Shown one piece after another: positions 27,697 to 38,032 of a stretch of 64,000 nucleotides of DNA. A model generated the notes under the pieces. That model was given only the letters and a program-made list of their open reading frames with translations, was not told the DNA's origin and did not search any database. The stretch comes from Chlorobiota bacterium. Lineage in GTDB: Bacteria; Bacteroidota; Ignavibacteria; OLB7. The stretch's first letter is position 1; the number at the start of each line of letters is the position of its first letter. Location: the NCBI GenBank assembly GCA_016700335.1, contig CP065014.1:1649001-1713000 (forward strand), given 5' to 3'. The position numbers and the translations under genes are program-made.

Positions 27697-28803
27697 TTGA
27701 TTACATATATCATAAAAAGAGTATTACTTTTCATACCTACATTAATTGCAATTACTTTAGTAACTTTTGGTATAAGTAAATTAGCTCCAGGTGATCCGTT
27801 AGAATTAAAAGTAGGTCTTTCTGGAGAAAACCAAAGGGCAGACAGAGTTCTTAGTAAAGCTTCATATGAACAATTGAGAAAACAATGGAATTTTGACAAA
27901 CCAATTTGGTATTGGACACTTTTTGATACATTGAAAAACGCAAATGGTGAGCTACTTCCAAATATAGAACAAATTACTTTTAGGTGGAATGGATTAGAAA
28001 ATCAATATCATTTATGGGCTAAAAAGGCTTTACTTTTTGATTTTGGTAAATCTATAAAAGACAATAAAGATGTACTTCCAAAAATTTGGGAGAGAGTACC
28101 AATTACTTTACTAATGAGCATTATTTCAATTATTTTATCATATTTGATAGCAATCCCTATTGGTATTTATTCTGCAACTCATCCAGGTAGTTGGTTGGAT
28201 AGATTATTAAGTACATCATTATTTGCTTTATATTCATTACCTAATTTTTGGGTTGCAACATTAATGTTTATTTATGTTTGTATTGGAGGAGGATATTTAG
28301 ACTGGTTCCCTTCTTCCAATTTACATTCAATTGATTATAGTGATTCATGGAGTTGGTTTGAGAAAACAAATGATTTACTTTGGCATTTAGTTTTACCTAT
28401 GATAGTTTATACTTATGGAAGTTTTGCTTATATCTCAAGGCAAATGAGAACTGCAATGCTTGAAGTTGTAAGACAAGATTATATTCGAACTGCAAGGGCT
28501 AAAGGATTAAAAGAAAAAACTGTTATTTTTAAACATGCATTAAGAAACTCATTAATCCCAATTATAACTTTACTTGCTGGCTTATTACCTGGATTACTTG
28601 GAGGTTCTATTATAGTTGAAAGTATTTTTACAATTCCAGGAATTGGCAAATTAGCTTTTGAAGCATTAACTGAAAGAGATTATCCAATTATTATGGCAGA
28701 GTTAATTATAAGCGCTGTGCTCACAATGATTGGTGTCTTGTTTGCTGACATACTTTATTCTGTTGCCGATCCTAGAATTGCCTTTGATAAAAAAAGTAGT
28801 TAA
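27697..28803 (+). CDS. DppB/OppB-type peptide ABC transporter permease
   Basis: Inner-membrane permease of 368 residues with about six helices. The conserved coupling segment is RQDYIRTARAKGLKEKTVIF, followed by HALRNSLIPIIT and the VESIFTIPGIGKLAFEA motif of DppB. It is 30-60 residues longer than typical DppB because of an extended loop after the first helix (about 40-115). The TTG start places ITYIIKRVLLFIPTLIAITLV at the N-terminus, as in the family. The DppC permease and DppD/F ATPases do not follow; enolase does. Confidence 0.93.
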   Translation: MITYIIKRVLLFIPTLIAITLVTFGISKLAPGDPLELKVGLSGENQRADRVLSKASYEQLRKQWNFDKPIWYWTLFDTLKNANGELLPNIEQITFRWNGLENQYHLWAKKALLFDFGKSIKDNKDVLPKIWERVPITLLMSIISIILSYLIAIPIGIYSATHPGSWLDRLLSTSLFALYSLPNFWVATLMFIYVCIGGGYLDWFPSSNLHSIDYSDSWSWFEKTNDLLWHLVLPMIVYTYGSFAYISRQMRTAMLEVVRQDYIRTARAKGLKEKTVIFKHALRNSLIPIITLLAGLLPGLLGGSIIVESIFTIPGIGKLAFEALTERDYPIIMAELIISAVLTMIGVLFADILYSVADPRIAFDKKSS

Positions 28804-28909
28804 TTTTCTATAATTTATTATTTGACTTTTCAATAATATTTTTAAACTATAGATTAATGTGAATATTAAAATTTTCAATTTTGTTAACAATAAAAATTTA
28901 AATAAAAAA

Positions 28910-30199
28910 ATGATTATCGAAGATGTTTATGCGAGACAAATTTTAGACTCTCGTGGAAACCCAACTATTGAAGTAGAAGTTTATTTAGAAGATGGAGCTT
29001 ATGGAATTGCATCAGTACCTTCAGGTGCATCAACTGGTGAACATGAAGCTCATGAACTTAGAGATGGTGATAAATCAAACTATTGTGGAAGATCTGTAAA
29101 CAATGCTGTTGATAATGTTAATAATATAATTTCTGAGGAGTTGATTGGGTTAGACTCAAGTGAACAAACAGAAATAGATCAAACTTTGATAGAACTTGAT
29201 GGCACTACTAATAAATCAAAATTAGGAGCTAATGCAATTCTTGGTGTTTCATTAGCTTGTGCAAAAGCTGCTGCTGAATCTTATGGAATGCCATTCTACA
29301 GATATATTGGTGGTTTGAATGCAAAAACTTTACCAGTTCCATTAATGAATATTATTAATGGTGGAAAGCATGCTGATAACAATATTGACTTTCAAGAGTT
29401 TATGATTGTTCCAGTTGGAGCAGATACTTTTAGTGATTCTTTAAGATGCGGTGTTGAGATATTCCATTCTTTAAAAAATGTTTTAAAATCAAAAGGTTAT
29501 AGCACATCAGTTGGTGATGAAGGTGGTTTTGCTCCATCATTAAAATCTAATGAAGAAGCCTTAGAAATTATTCTAAAATCTATTGAAGATGCTGGTTACA
29601 GACCTGGTCATGATGTTTGGTTAGCATTAGATGTTGCTTCAAGTGAAATGTATGAAAATGGTAATTATAGAATGTATAAATCTGATAAGTCTTTAAAGAC
29701 CAGAGAACAAATGGTGGAATGGTTGGCTAAATTAACTGAAATTTATCCTATAATTTCTGTTGAAGATGGTATGGCTGAAAATGACTGGGAAGGATGGAAA
29801 ATGTTGACCGAAGCAATTGGAAATGATATTCAATTAGTTGGTGACGATTTATTTGTTACCAATACAGATTATTTGTGGAAAGGAATTGAAGAAGAATGTG
29901 CAAATTCTATTTTGATTAAACCAAATCAGATTGGTACATTAACTGAAACTTTAACGGTTATGGAATTAGCTCATAGAAATGGATATACTACAATGGTTTC
30001 TCATAGAAGTGGTGAAACAGAAGATACTACTATAGCAGATTTATCAGTCGCTTTAAATACTGGGCAAATAAAAACAGGCTCTGCTAGCAGAACTGATAGA
30101 ACATCAAAATACAACAGACTTTTAAAAATTGAAGATGAATTAGGTGTTGCTGCTGAATTTGCTGGTAAAACAGCATTTGCTGCTCAAATTATTTCTTAA
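28910..30199 (+). CDS. eno: enolase
   Basis: Glycolytic enzyme converting 2-phosphoglycerate to phosphoenolpyruvate. The ATG at 28910 gives the standard start MIIEDVYARQILDSRGNPT and 429 residues, normal length; an upstream in-frame GTG would add 17 residues not seen in the family. Active-site segments are visible: GASTGEHEA, SVGDEGGFAPSL, SVEDGMAE, VGDDLFVTN, SILIKPNQIGT and MVSHRSGETED. It is separated from the permease gene by 106 bases and is followed by the phosphohexomutase. Confidence 0.98.
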   Translation: MIIEDVYARQILDSRGNPTIEVEVYLEDGAYGIASVPSGASTGEHEAHELRDGDKSNYCGRSVNNAVDNVNNIISEELIGLDSSEQTEIDQTLIELDGTTNKSKLGANAILGVSLACAKAAAESYGMPFYRYIGGLNAKTLPVPLMNIINGGKHADNNIDFQEFMIVPVGADTFSDSLRCGVEIFHSLKNVLKSKGYSTSVGDEGGFAPSLKSNEEALEIILKSIEDAGYRPGHDVWLALDVASSEMYENGNYRMYKSDKSLKTREQMVEWLAKLTEIYPIISVEDGMAENDWEGWKMLTEAIGNDIQLVGDDLFVTNTDYLWKGIEEECANSILIKPNQIGTLTETLTVMELAHRNGYTTMVSHRSGETEDTTIADLSVALNTGQIKTGSASRTDRTSKYNRLLKIEDELGVAAEFAGKTAFAAQIIS

Positions 30200-30263
30200 T
30201 GAAAAACAATTTTTATTTATTTCAATTTCTATATCTTTCAAATAATTTTTTCTTTTTAATAAA

Positions 30264-31670
30264 TTGTCAATTATATTCGGAACTGACGGATGGAGAGGTG
30301 TAATTGCAGATGACTTTACATTTGCTAATGTGGCTATTGTAGCTAGAAGTGCACATGAATTCTATAATAACCATAAAAATTCTGCAAATGGAATTGTTAT
30401 TGGCTATGATGCTAGATTTCATTCAGATAATTTTGCTAAATTGGTATCTAGAATTTTTGCAACAGAAGGAATGAAAGTCTATTTATCTGATTCAATTTCT
30501 TCAACACCTCAAATTTCACTATTTGCAAAAGAAAATAATTTATCAGGTGGAATAATTATTACTGCAAGCCACAATCCTCCCGAATATAATGGGTTTAAAT
30601 TGAAAGCTGATTTTGGTGGTCCTTCAATTCCAGAAGATATTGCTCAAATTCAAAAAAATATAATTTGGTTTGAAGAACATCCATCTAAAACAAATAGATT
30701 AATTGATAGTTATGAAGATTTAGTTTCTAAAAATAAAATTATCATAACAGATATTAAAAAACCTTATATAGAGTATTTAAAGAAAAAGATAAAAATTAAT
30801 GATATAAAAAAAGCAGGGTTTAAAATTCTATATGACCCTATGTATGGATCTGGAATTAATACTTTTGATCAATTGTTTCCAAATGCTGATCAGATTCATA
30901 ATGAACATAACCCAACATTTGGTAATCTAGGTCATCCAGAACCAATTGAGGAATGTCTTGGTGAGCTAATTAAGGAAGTAAAAAAGGGGAAATATTCTAT
31001 TGGAATAGCAACAGATGGAGATGCTGATAGATTAGGCGTTGTAGATGAAAAAGGAAATTATATAGACTCTCATAGAGTTTTTACTTTAATATTGAAATAT
31101 CTTTTTGAAGATAAGAAATTAAAAGGAATTGTTGCAAAAACTGTTTCTTTAACAACAATGATAAATGATTATTGTCGTAAAAATGAAATCAAAATGAAAG
31201 AAACTCCAATTGGTTTCAAGCATATTGCTAAATTAATGACTACTGAAAATGTAGTTATTGGAGGCGAGGAATCTGGTGGTTTTGGTACATGTTTGCATAT
31301 TCCAGAAAGAGATGGAATTTTTAATGCACTGTTGCTATTAGAAATGATGGCAAAAAGAAAAAAGACATTAAGCCAACTTTCTAAAGAATTAGATAAAGAA
31401 TTCGGTCCACATTTTTATAAAAGAGTTGATATGCATACAACTATTGAAAATAGAGATGCTATAATTTCAAGAGTTAAAAAAGGAGTAGAAAAATTTGGAA
31501 CTCAAAGAGTTATTGCTTCATCAGCATTAGATGGCTTTAAGTTTTTTGTTCCACAAGGGTGGCTTTTAATCAGAGCTTCAGGAACTGAACCAGTTATCAG
31601 GTATTATGCTGAATCAGTTTCTATTGAAAAGGTAGATGAACTTTTAAAAGGAGGAATGGATCTAAAATAA
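30264..31670 (+). CDS. phosphoglucomutase/phosphomannomutase family protein
   Basis: Alpha-D-phosphohexomutase of 468 residues. It has the phosphoserine loop TASHNPPEYNG with catalytic Ser102, the metal loop DGDADRLGVV, the sugar-binding GGEESGGFG loop and the phosphate-binding RASGTEP near the C-terminus. It interconverts hexose 1- and 6-phosphates and so links glycolysis to cell-surface sugar synthesis. Glucose, mannose or both may be the substrate. The TTG at 30264 is right, because it gives the typical N-terminus MSIIFGTDGWRG; the first downstream ATG would remove the domain 1 core. Confidence 0.93.
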   Translation: MSIIFGTDGWRGVIADDFTFANVAIVARSAHEFYNNHKNSANGIVIGYDARFHSDNFAKLVSRIFATEGMKVYLSDSISSTPQISLFAKENNLSGGIIITASHNPPEYNGFKLKADFGGPSIPEDIAQIQKNIIWFEEHPSKTNRLIDSYEDLVSKNKIIITDIKKPYIEYLKKKIKINDIKKAGFKILYDPMYGSGINTFDQLFPNADQIHNEHNPTFGNLGHPEPIEECLGELIKEVKKGKYSIGIATDGDADRLGVVDEKGNYIDSHRVFTLILKYLFEDKKLKGIVAKTVSLTTMINDYCRKNEIKMKETPIGFKHIAKLMTTENVVIGGEESGGFGTCLHIPERDGIFNALLLLEMMAKRKKTLSQLSKELDKEFGPHFYKRVDMHTTIENRDAIISRVKKGVEKFGTQRVIASSALDGFKFFVPQGWLLIRASGTEPVIRYYAESVSIEKVDELLKGGMDLK

Positions 31671-31677
31671 TATTTTA

Positions 31678-32694
31678 TTGAAATTTATCAAGATAATAGA
31701 ATTGTATTTAAGGCATTTGCTGTTAATAATGGCAAGTGCCTTCTTTAGTAGGAAAAAACGAAATTTGTTTGAAAAGAATTTTACTCCAAAAAAAATATTG
31801 TTAGTTAGAACAGATAGAATTGGAGATGCTTTAATTTCAACTCCAATTTTTTTTACACTTAGGAAATTATTTCCTAATGCAATAATTACAGTGCTCTTGT
31901 CAAATAAAAATAAATCTTCTGCTGATTTATTGCCATTTGTAACTAATACTATGTTTTTAGATAAAAGTATTAAATCTATATATCATACTATTAATAAAAT
32001 AAGAACTGAACAATTTGATGTTTGTATAAACTTACTCTTGAACCGGTCTACTACTGCAGTTTTAGCTACTCAAACATCTGGTGCTAATTATAAGATTGGA
32101 TTTGAAGAAGATCCATTTTTGTATGATATAAATATTCCAAAGCCTGAAATTATACAAAACATTTCAATTACAACTCAATCTTTATTAACTCCATTTACTG
32201 ATGAAATACAAAACCAATTATTTATAAATGTCTCAAACAAAAATTTACCAAGTTTAGGAAAATTAAATATTGGATTAAATATTTCTGCTGGTAGTGATGA
32301 AAGAAAATGGTCTAAAATTGGTTGGATCTCTTTAGCAAAGTTATTAAAAGAAAATAATTTTCAGGTGAGTATTATTTGTGCATTAAAAGACAAAACAATT
32401 CAAGAAGAAATAGCAAATGAAGCTAATGTTAATTGTGCAGAAATATTTTCATCTTTAAAACAATTTGTTAACTTGATAAATAATTTCGATATTATTATAA
32501 CTCCTGATACATCAATAACTCATATTGCTTCAGCATTAAAAAAGAAAATAGTATTACTAATGTCAAATACAAATAATCATGAAATTCAATGGTCTCCTAT
32601 TGGAGTTGAATATAGAGTAATTAATTCTGAAAATGGACTTCTTAATATAAAAAGCAAAGAAGTGTTTGATAAAATTAATGAACTTATAAATTAA
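31678..32694 (+). CDS. glycosyltransferase family 9 (heptosyltransferase-like)
   Basis: GT9 protein of 338 residues of the kind that adds heptose or related sugars to lipopolysaccharide core. Seen are KILLVRTDRIGDALISTPIF at the start of the first Rossmann domain, LNISAGSDERKWS at the second, and TPDTSITHIAS for the nucleotide-sugar site. A short hydrophobic N-terminus (about 8-22) may attach it to the membrane. It starts at TTG, eight bases after the mutase, and sits four bases before the MsbA-like exporter, which supports an envelope role. Confidence 0.88.
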   Translation: MKFIKIIELYLRHLLLIMASAFFSRKKRNLFEKNFTPKKILLVRTDRIGDALISTPIFFTLRKLFPNAIITVLLSNKNKSSADLLPFVTNTMFLDKSIKSIYHTINKIRTEQFDVCINLLLNRSTTAVLATQTSGANYKIGFEEDPFLYDINIPKPEIIQNISITTQSLLTPFTDEIQNQLFINVSNKNLPSLGKLNIGLNISAGSDERKWSKIGWISLAKLLKENNFQVSIICALKDKTIQEEIANEANVNCAEIFSSLKQFVNLINNFDIIITPDTSITHIASALKKKIVLLMSNTNNHEIQWSPIGVEYRVINSENGLLNIKSKEVFDKINELIN

Positions 32695-32697
32695 CAT

Positions 32698-34536
32698 ATG
32701 AAGAAGTTTCATTTCTTTTTTCCAATAATTAAAAAGTACAATTCATTAATTTTTTTGATGCTATTATTGAATATAGTCTTGTCTATTTTAAGTACTCTTT
32801 CAGTAGCTATAATCCTACCTGTTATGAGGTTGTTGTTTTCTGGGACAGGCTTAGATTCTACTTCAGGGGATATAATTGGTAAAGTTGCAAGTACTGGATT
32901 TCTACAAAACATAAAGGAAAATATTTTAGCTTTTATTCAAACAATAATTTTATCACCCTCGAACAAAAGCCAATCATTATTAAATTTAAGCTACTTTGTA
33001 ATTTCAATTTTTGTTTTAAAAAACTTCGTTAAATATATTGCTTATGTACTTAATACTTACATTGATGAAAACATTTTAAAAACTGCTAGAGATTTAATAT
33101 TTAGCAAACTAATACATTTACCATTATCTTTTCATAACAATACAAATTCTTCCGAGTTAATAAATATAATCAATAATGATATTCCAACTGCTAATGGTGC
33201 ATTAATCCCTTCAATAGCCCCAGCAATTAGATTACCCGTTGAAATACTTTCATCATTAATAATTTTGATTACTTTTTCACCATTATTAACAGTTATTTCA
33301 TTTTCAACTAGTATTTTTTCAGTTTGGTTTGTACGAGTATTGAGAAATTATATCAAAAAATATTCTTCTAGAATTCAAGAAAGTAATGTAAATATGTTAA
33401 GTAGGCTTCAAGAGTCATTTCATAATATCAGGATTGTTAAAGCATATTCAAATGAAAATTATGAAACTCAGAGATATAAAGAACAGACCTCTTGGTTTGT
33501 TAAAAACTCAATGAAATTTTCTAGAGTAGCAAACTTGAATAGCCCTACAAGTGAAATTTTTGCTATAGTAGCATTAATGGCTGTACTTTTTGTTGGTGGT
33601 AATCAAGTAATTAACAATGAATTAAAGGCAGATGAGTTAATAACATTTTTATTTATTTTATTTTCTATGATGCAACCTATTACAGCATTATTAAGTTTAC
33701 CAACAAATATCCAAAGAGGTGAAGTATCTGCTGTTAGAATAAATAATTTTATTGAGAAATTTGATCCTATGTTAGGTGGAGAGAAATTAATTAATGATTT
33801 TAAAAATGAGATTAAATTTGAGAATGTATCTTTTAGTTACAATTCTAATAATCAAGTACTTGATAAAGTTTCATTCTCAATTATAAAAGGTCAAACAATA
33901 GCACTTGTTGGAGCATCCGGTGGAGGTAAATCAACCATCATGGATTTGTTACAAAGACTTTATGATACTACAAATGGTTCAATATATATTGATGGTGAAA
34001 ATATTAAAAATTTCAATTTAAATTCTTATAGAAATTTGTTTGGAATTGTTACACAAGAACCTATTCTTTTTAATGATACAGTTGAAAATAATATCAAATA
34101 CTCAAAATTAAATGCTGATGAAGATGAGTTGATATCTGCTTCTAAAACTGCAAATGCTTTTGATTTTATTTCTTCAATGGAAGATAAATTCAAAACTCTA
34201 ATTGGAGAAAGAGGCGTATTACTTTCTGGAGGGCAAAAACAAAGGTTAGCAATTGCCAGAGCTATAATAAGAAATCCAAAAATTCTATTATTTGATGAGG
34301 CTACTTCAGCTCTTGATACCGAATCTGAAGCATTAGTACAATCTGCAATTAACAACTTATTAGTAGATAGAACTGCATTAATAATAGCTCACAGACTTTC
34401 AACTATCAAAAATGCAGATAAAATTATTGTTGTTGAAAATGGTAAGATAGTTGAATCTGGGAACCATGAAGATTTACTTAAACTTAATGGAACATATTCA
34501 AAATTATATAATATTCAATTCGAGAAAACCAAATGA
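32698..34536 (+). CDS. MsbA-like ABC exporter
   Basis: Half-size ABC exporter of 612 residues. The membrane domain spans about 15-340, and the ATPase domain has Walker A GASGGGKST (405-413), signature LSGGQ (509-513), Walker B ILLFDE (529-534) with intact catalytic Glu534, and the D-loop SALD. It can therefore act as a homodimer. Position directly after a GT9 gene suggests lipid A-core flipping (inference). It contrasts with the exporter at 22012-23802, whose catalytic Glu is replaced by Asp. Confidence 0.9.
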   Translation: MKKFHFFFPIIKKYNSLIFLMLLLNIVLSILSTLSVAIILPVMRLLFSGTGLDSTSGDIIGKVASTGFLQNIKENILAFIQTIILSPSNKSQSLLNLSYFVISIFVLKNFVKYIAYVLNTYIDENILKTARDLIFSKLIHLPLSFHNNTNSSELINIINNDIPTANGALIPSIAPAIRLPVEILSSLIILITFSPLLTVISFSTSIFSVWFVRVLRNYIKKYSSRIQESNVNMLSRLQESFHNIRIVKAYSNENYETQRYKEQTSWFVKNSMKFSRVANLNSPTSEIFAIVALMAVLFVGGNQVINNELKADELITFLFILFSMMQPITALLSLPTNIQRGEVSAVRINNFIEKFDPMLGGEKLINDFKNEIKFENVSFSYNSNNQVLDKVSFSIIKGQTIALVGASGGGKSTIMDLLQRLYDTTNGSIYIDGENIKNFNLNSYRNLFGIVTQEPILFNDTVENNIKYSKLNADEDELISASKTANAFDFISSMEDKFKTLIGERGVLLSGGQKQRLAIARAIIRNPKILLFDEATSALDTESEALVQSAINNLLVDRTALIIAHRLSTIKNADKIIVVENGKIVESGNHEDLLKLNGTYSKLYNIQFEKTK

Positions 34537-34607
34537 TAAATTTATATTTAGTTTTCTTTTAAAATTTAACTATTTTAAAAACATTTTATTAACAATTACA
34601 TTTAATA

Positions 34608-35597
34608 ATGATTACTATTGAAAGACATATAGCTGAACAAGAAAATTTACATAAAGACGCTACAGGAATGTTTAGTAGACTAATAAGGGATTTAACTTTA
34701 TCAATTAGAATAATCTCAAGAGAAGTACGTAGAGCTGGTTTAAATGACATTTTAGGAATGACTGGTACTGAAAATATTCATGGTGAGTCAGTTAAAAAAC
34801 TTGATGAGTTTGCTAATAACACAATTATTCAAGCAATGCAATATGGTGGGCATGTTTGTGTTTTAGCTTCTGAAGAATGTGATGATTTAATTTATTTGCC
34901 AAAAGAATCTAATAAAGGAAATTATATATTATTGTTTGATCCACTTGATGGATCTTCTAATATCGATGCAGATGCTCCAATTGGTACCATATTTTCAATT
35001 TTAAAAAGAGAACCAAGATCTGAATTAACTGATGGAAATCTTGATGATGTTTTGCAGCAAGGAAACAAACAAATAGCTGCTGGTTATGCACTTTATGGTT
35101 CTAGTACTGTTGTTGTATTAACTTGTGGGAATGGAGTTGATATGTTTACTTATGACCCTACATTAGGTGAATTTTTACTTTCAAATTCAAACATTAAAAT
35201 GCCTAACAAAGGTAAATATTATTCCATCAATGAAGGAAATTCCATTAATTGGTTTGATTCAACAACTAACTATGTAAAATGGGTGAAAGAAAGAGATGTT
35301 GAGACTAATAGGCCCTATAGTTTGAGATATATTGGTACTGCTGTTGGTGACATACACAGAACTTTAATATATGGTGGAACTTTCCTTTACCCTTCCGATA
35401 AAAAATCGCCTAATGGTAAGTTAAGGTTAATGTATGAAGTAAATCCTTTAGCATTCATTATTGAACAAGCTGGTGGTTTGGCTATTACATCTACTGGTGA
35501 TAGGGTACTAGATATCAAACCAGAAAATTTACATCAAAGATGCTCTATAATTTGTGGTAGTATTGATGATGTTTTGAAAGCTAATAGTTTTATTTAA
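34608..35597 (+). CDS. fbp: fructose-1,6-bisphosphatase class 1
   Basis: Gluconeogenic enzyme releasing phosphate from fructose-1,6-bisphosphate. The metal site LFDPLDGSSNIDADAPIGTI lies at 109-128 with Asp111 and Asp114, preceded by Glu89/Glu90 in ASEE. The substrate segment RYIGTAVGDIHRTL and RLMYEVNPLAFI are standard. Its 329 residues are normal. An intrinsic terminator follows at 35608-35642. Confidence 0.97.
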   Translation: MITIERHIAEQENLHKDATGMFSRLIRDLTLSIRIISREVRRAGLNDILGMTGTENIHGESVKKLDEFANNTIIQAMQYGGHVCVLASEECDDLIYLPKESNKGNYILLFDPLDGSSNIDADAPIGTIFSILKREPRSELTDGNLDDVLQQGNKQIAAGYALYGSSTVVVLTCGNGVDMFTYDPTLGEFLLSNSNIKMPNKGKYYSINEGNSINWFDSTTNYVKWVKERDVETNRPYSLRYIGTAVGDIHRTLIYGGTFLYPSDKKSPNGKLRLMYEVNPLAFIIEQAGGLAITSTGDRVLDIKPENLHQRCSIICGSIDDVLKANSFI

Positions 35598-35607
35598 TAT
35601 TTAAATA

Positions 35608-35642
35608 AAAAATCCTGATTAAAATATTTAATCAGGATTTTT
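35608..35642. terminator. bidirectional terminator after fbp
   Basis: A perfect 14-bp stem (aaaaatcctgatta at 35608-35621, complement at 35629-35642) with a seven-base loop and flanking A/T tracts. It separates fbp from the converging hypothetical gene and can serve both. Confidence 0.88.
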
Positions 35643-35660
35643 AATATTAAAATCAAAAAT

Positions 35661-36341
35661 CTATTTTTTAGCTTTTCTTAATTCTTTAGCTATTCGCTTT
35701 TCTGAAGCAATTTTTTCTTTTGCATTTCTTTCTTCTTTAACCTTTCTTTTTTGATCTGCAACTCTTCTAGAAAGCTCGTCAAACAACTCATCTCTTTGTT
35801 TTTTTCTAATATCTGGATCTGAATTTAACTTACATTCTCTTTTTAAAATTAGTGTTAAAAAATAATAAATTAAATCACCAACACAAAAAAGATTTGTTCT
35901 ATTAATGATAGCATCAGGACCGATTGAAGTGAGTAGTTTTTTATTATCTAGATCTGGAATTAAATATTGAATTGTATACTCTCCAAATCGAATTATAGAT
36001 TTACCAAGTAACCCTAAATGAATTCCTGGACAACCCCACAAGTGATGCATGAATGAACCCTCAATTCCTTCACAGTAAATTTTAATCATCTTAGTATCAA
36101 CTTTGATATCCATCATGAGCATTAATTCGTGAGCAATAATTCGCAAGCGATTATCTCCTCTATCACTTTTAACAATCTTATCTAAATCTTCTGCTGCATC
36201 CTTTCGAATTATTAAATCTTTTGCTCCACCATGATTAAATAACACTTCAACTGATGTTTCCATCAATTGTTCTCTCATTGTTCCAAATCCTATTAATGTG
36301 GATTCTTTTACTGGTATTGCTTTTGTTAGTTTCTTTGCCAA
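35661..36341 (-). CDS. unknown 226-residue protein with a basic helical tail
   Basis: I do not recognise a family. There is no signal peptide or membrane helix. Residues 1-170 look globular, with His/Gly-rich segments (EGSFMHHLWGCPGIHLGLLG) and several charged helices. Residues about 175-226 are a highly charged Lys/Arg/Glu helix, probably coiled coil or nucleic-acid binding. It is monocistronic, between the fbp terminator and the YtcJ-like gene. Codon use is like its neighbours, so it is likely a genuine lineage gene. Confidence 0.6.
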   Translation of the reverse strand: MAKKLTKAIPVKESTLIGFGTMREQLMETSVEVLFNHGGAKDLIIRKDAAEDLDKIVKSDRGDNRLRIIAHELMLMMDIKVDTKMIKIYCEGIEGSFMHHLWGCPGIHLGLLGKSIIRFGEYTIQYLIPDLDNKKLLTSIGPDAIINRTNLFCVGDLIYYFLTLILKRECKLNSDPDIRKKQRDELFDELSRRVADQKRKVKEERNAKEKIASEKRIAKELRKAKK

Positions 36342-36550
36342 ATTTAGTTCTATTTATTTTTATTAAATCTATTCTTTGAAGTAAGTTTATAACTTAATTT
36401 AAGTAACTTTTTTTTTATAGAAAAATATTTATTTCAGAAATTATAAATAAAAATTTATTTTTCAAAATAAATATCAATTCAATATATTTTCTAATAACTA
36501 TAGCAATGTAATAAAAAATTATTTCACAACAATTTCAATTTTAAATTAAA

Positions 36551-38029
36551 ATGAATTATAATGTTTCAATTGTTAATAGTAAAATATCTCATATTTGCAA
36601 ATCCTCAAATAATGAATTAGTAATCGAAAACAAAAAGTTTTCTTTTAATGAAAATGCTTTTATATATCCTGGTTTTACAGATTCCCATTGTCATCTTTTT
36701 GGACTTGGATTAATGCAATCAAGAGTACAATTAAATGATTGCAAATCTGAAAAAGAATGTTCATTAAAAGTCCTAGAAGCCTCATTAAATCTATGTAGTA
36801 AGAATGATTGGATTATTGGTTTTGGTTGGAATCAAGAAAATTGGGATGTAAAAATAAATCCCACAAAAAATTCACTATCGAAAATAGAGAACCCAGTTTT
36901 ACTATATCGAATTGATACTCATGCTATTTGGGTAAATGATAGAGCGTTACAATTAGCGGAAATTGACTATGATTCAATTATTGTTGGTGGAGAAATTTTA
37001 TTTGATAAAAATAAAACTCCAACTGGAATTTTTATTGATAATGCAATTAAATTTTTCGAGAAATTAATTTCTCCTTTAACTAAATCCCAAAAATTAAATA
37101 TATTAAAAAATAGTATTAATGAATGTTTGTTAATGGGGATAACAGAAGTTCATGATATGAATGTTGATTTTGAAATTTGTAATTTGATGTTTGAGGTTGC
37201 TAATAATAATGAAATGTTAATTAGAAATAATGTTTTCCTAAAATATGAAGATTCAAATATTGAATATTTTGTTGAACCAATTTTTACCAAAATCAATTTA
37301 GATGTAATAGGTTTTAAATTTTTTGCTGATGGTGCATTAGGTTCAAGAGGTGCTTATTTAATTGATAGATATTTTGATCAAGATACTTCAGGCTTGGGGC
37401 TTATTACAACAAATGATTTAATTGAAATTGCAACTAAGCCGTTATCTAAAAATTTTGCAATTGCAACTCATGCAATTGGTGATCGAGCAAATAGAAATGT
37501 TTTAAATGCTTACTCAATTTTAAGAAAAAATTTTCCAACTTCAATTCTTAGAATAGAACATTCTCAAATTCTGGATCTAAATGATTTGTACAATTTTAAT
37601 AAGTATGATATTATACCATCAGTGCAGCCAATTCATTTTGTTTCTGATACGAAAATGGCAGAAAAAAGATTAGGTGTAAATAGATTAAAAAGTGCTTATT
37701 TGTGGAAATCCTTCTTAAAAGATAATGTTAAATTACTTGGGGGGAGCGACTTCCCTATCGAATCTCACAACCCATTAATGGGTATAAGAGCATTTTGTGG
37801 GTATGGTGACTCAGATTGGCATTCCAAAGAAATTATTGATTTGGATTCTGCAATTAAGGCATATACAATTTGGTCACAATATGGGTTACCAAAACAAAAT
37901 AAAAGGGGTGAACTAAAAGTTGGTAATGATGCCGATTTAGTCGTGCTTTCAGGAAACCCTCTTGACTTTGATACTAAAGTATTAATGACTATTGTTGGTG
38001 GTAAAGTAGTTTATAATGTTGAAACATAA
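36551..38029 (+). CDS. YtcJ-like amidohydrolase
   Basis: Metal-dependent hydrolase of 492 residues in the amidohydrolase 3 (YtcJ/NfdA) group. Metal ligands are seen in GFTDSHCHLFGLG near residues 40-52, then ATHAIGDRANR, LRIEHSQI and the C-terminal GGSDFPIESHNP with the catalytic Asp. The family hydrolyses amides or formamides, but substrates of most members are unknown. No signal peptide is present, so it is cytoplasmic. It stands alone after a 209-base AT-rich gap. Confidence 0.88.
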   Translation: MNYNVSIVNSKISHICKSSNNELVIENKKFSFNENAFIYPGFTDSHCHLFGLGLMQSRVQLNDCKSEKECSLKVLEASLNLCSKNDWIIGFGWNQENWDVKINPTKNSLSKIENPVLLYRIDTHAIWVNDRALQLAEIDYDSIIVGGEILFDKNKTPTGIFIDNAIKFFEKLISPLTKSQKLNILKNSINECLLMGITEVHDMNVDFEICNLMFEVANNNEMLIRNNVFLKYEDSNIEYFVEPIFTKINLDVIGFKFFADGALGSRGAYLIDRYFDQDTSGLGLITTNDLIEIATKPLSKNFAIATHAIGDRANRNVLNAYSILRKNFPTSILRIEHSQILDLNDLYNFNKYDIIPSVQPIHFVSDTKMAEKRLGVNRLKSAYLWKSFLKDNVKLLGGSDFPIESHNPLMGIRAFCGYGDSDWHSKEIIDLDSAIKAYTIWSQYGLPKQNKRGELKVGNDADLVVLSGNPLDFDTKVLMTIVGGKVVYNVET

Positions 38030-38032
38030 AAA

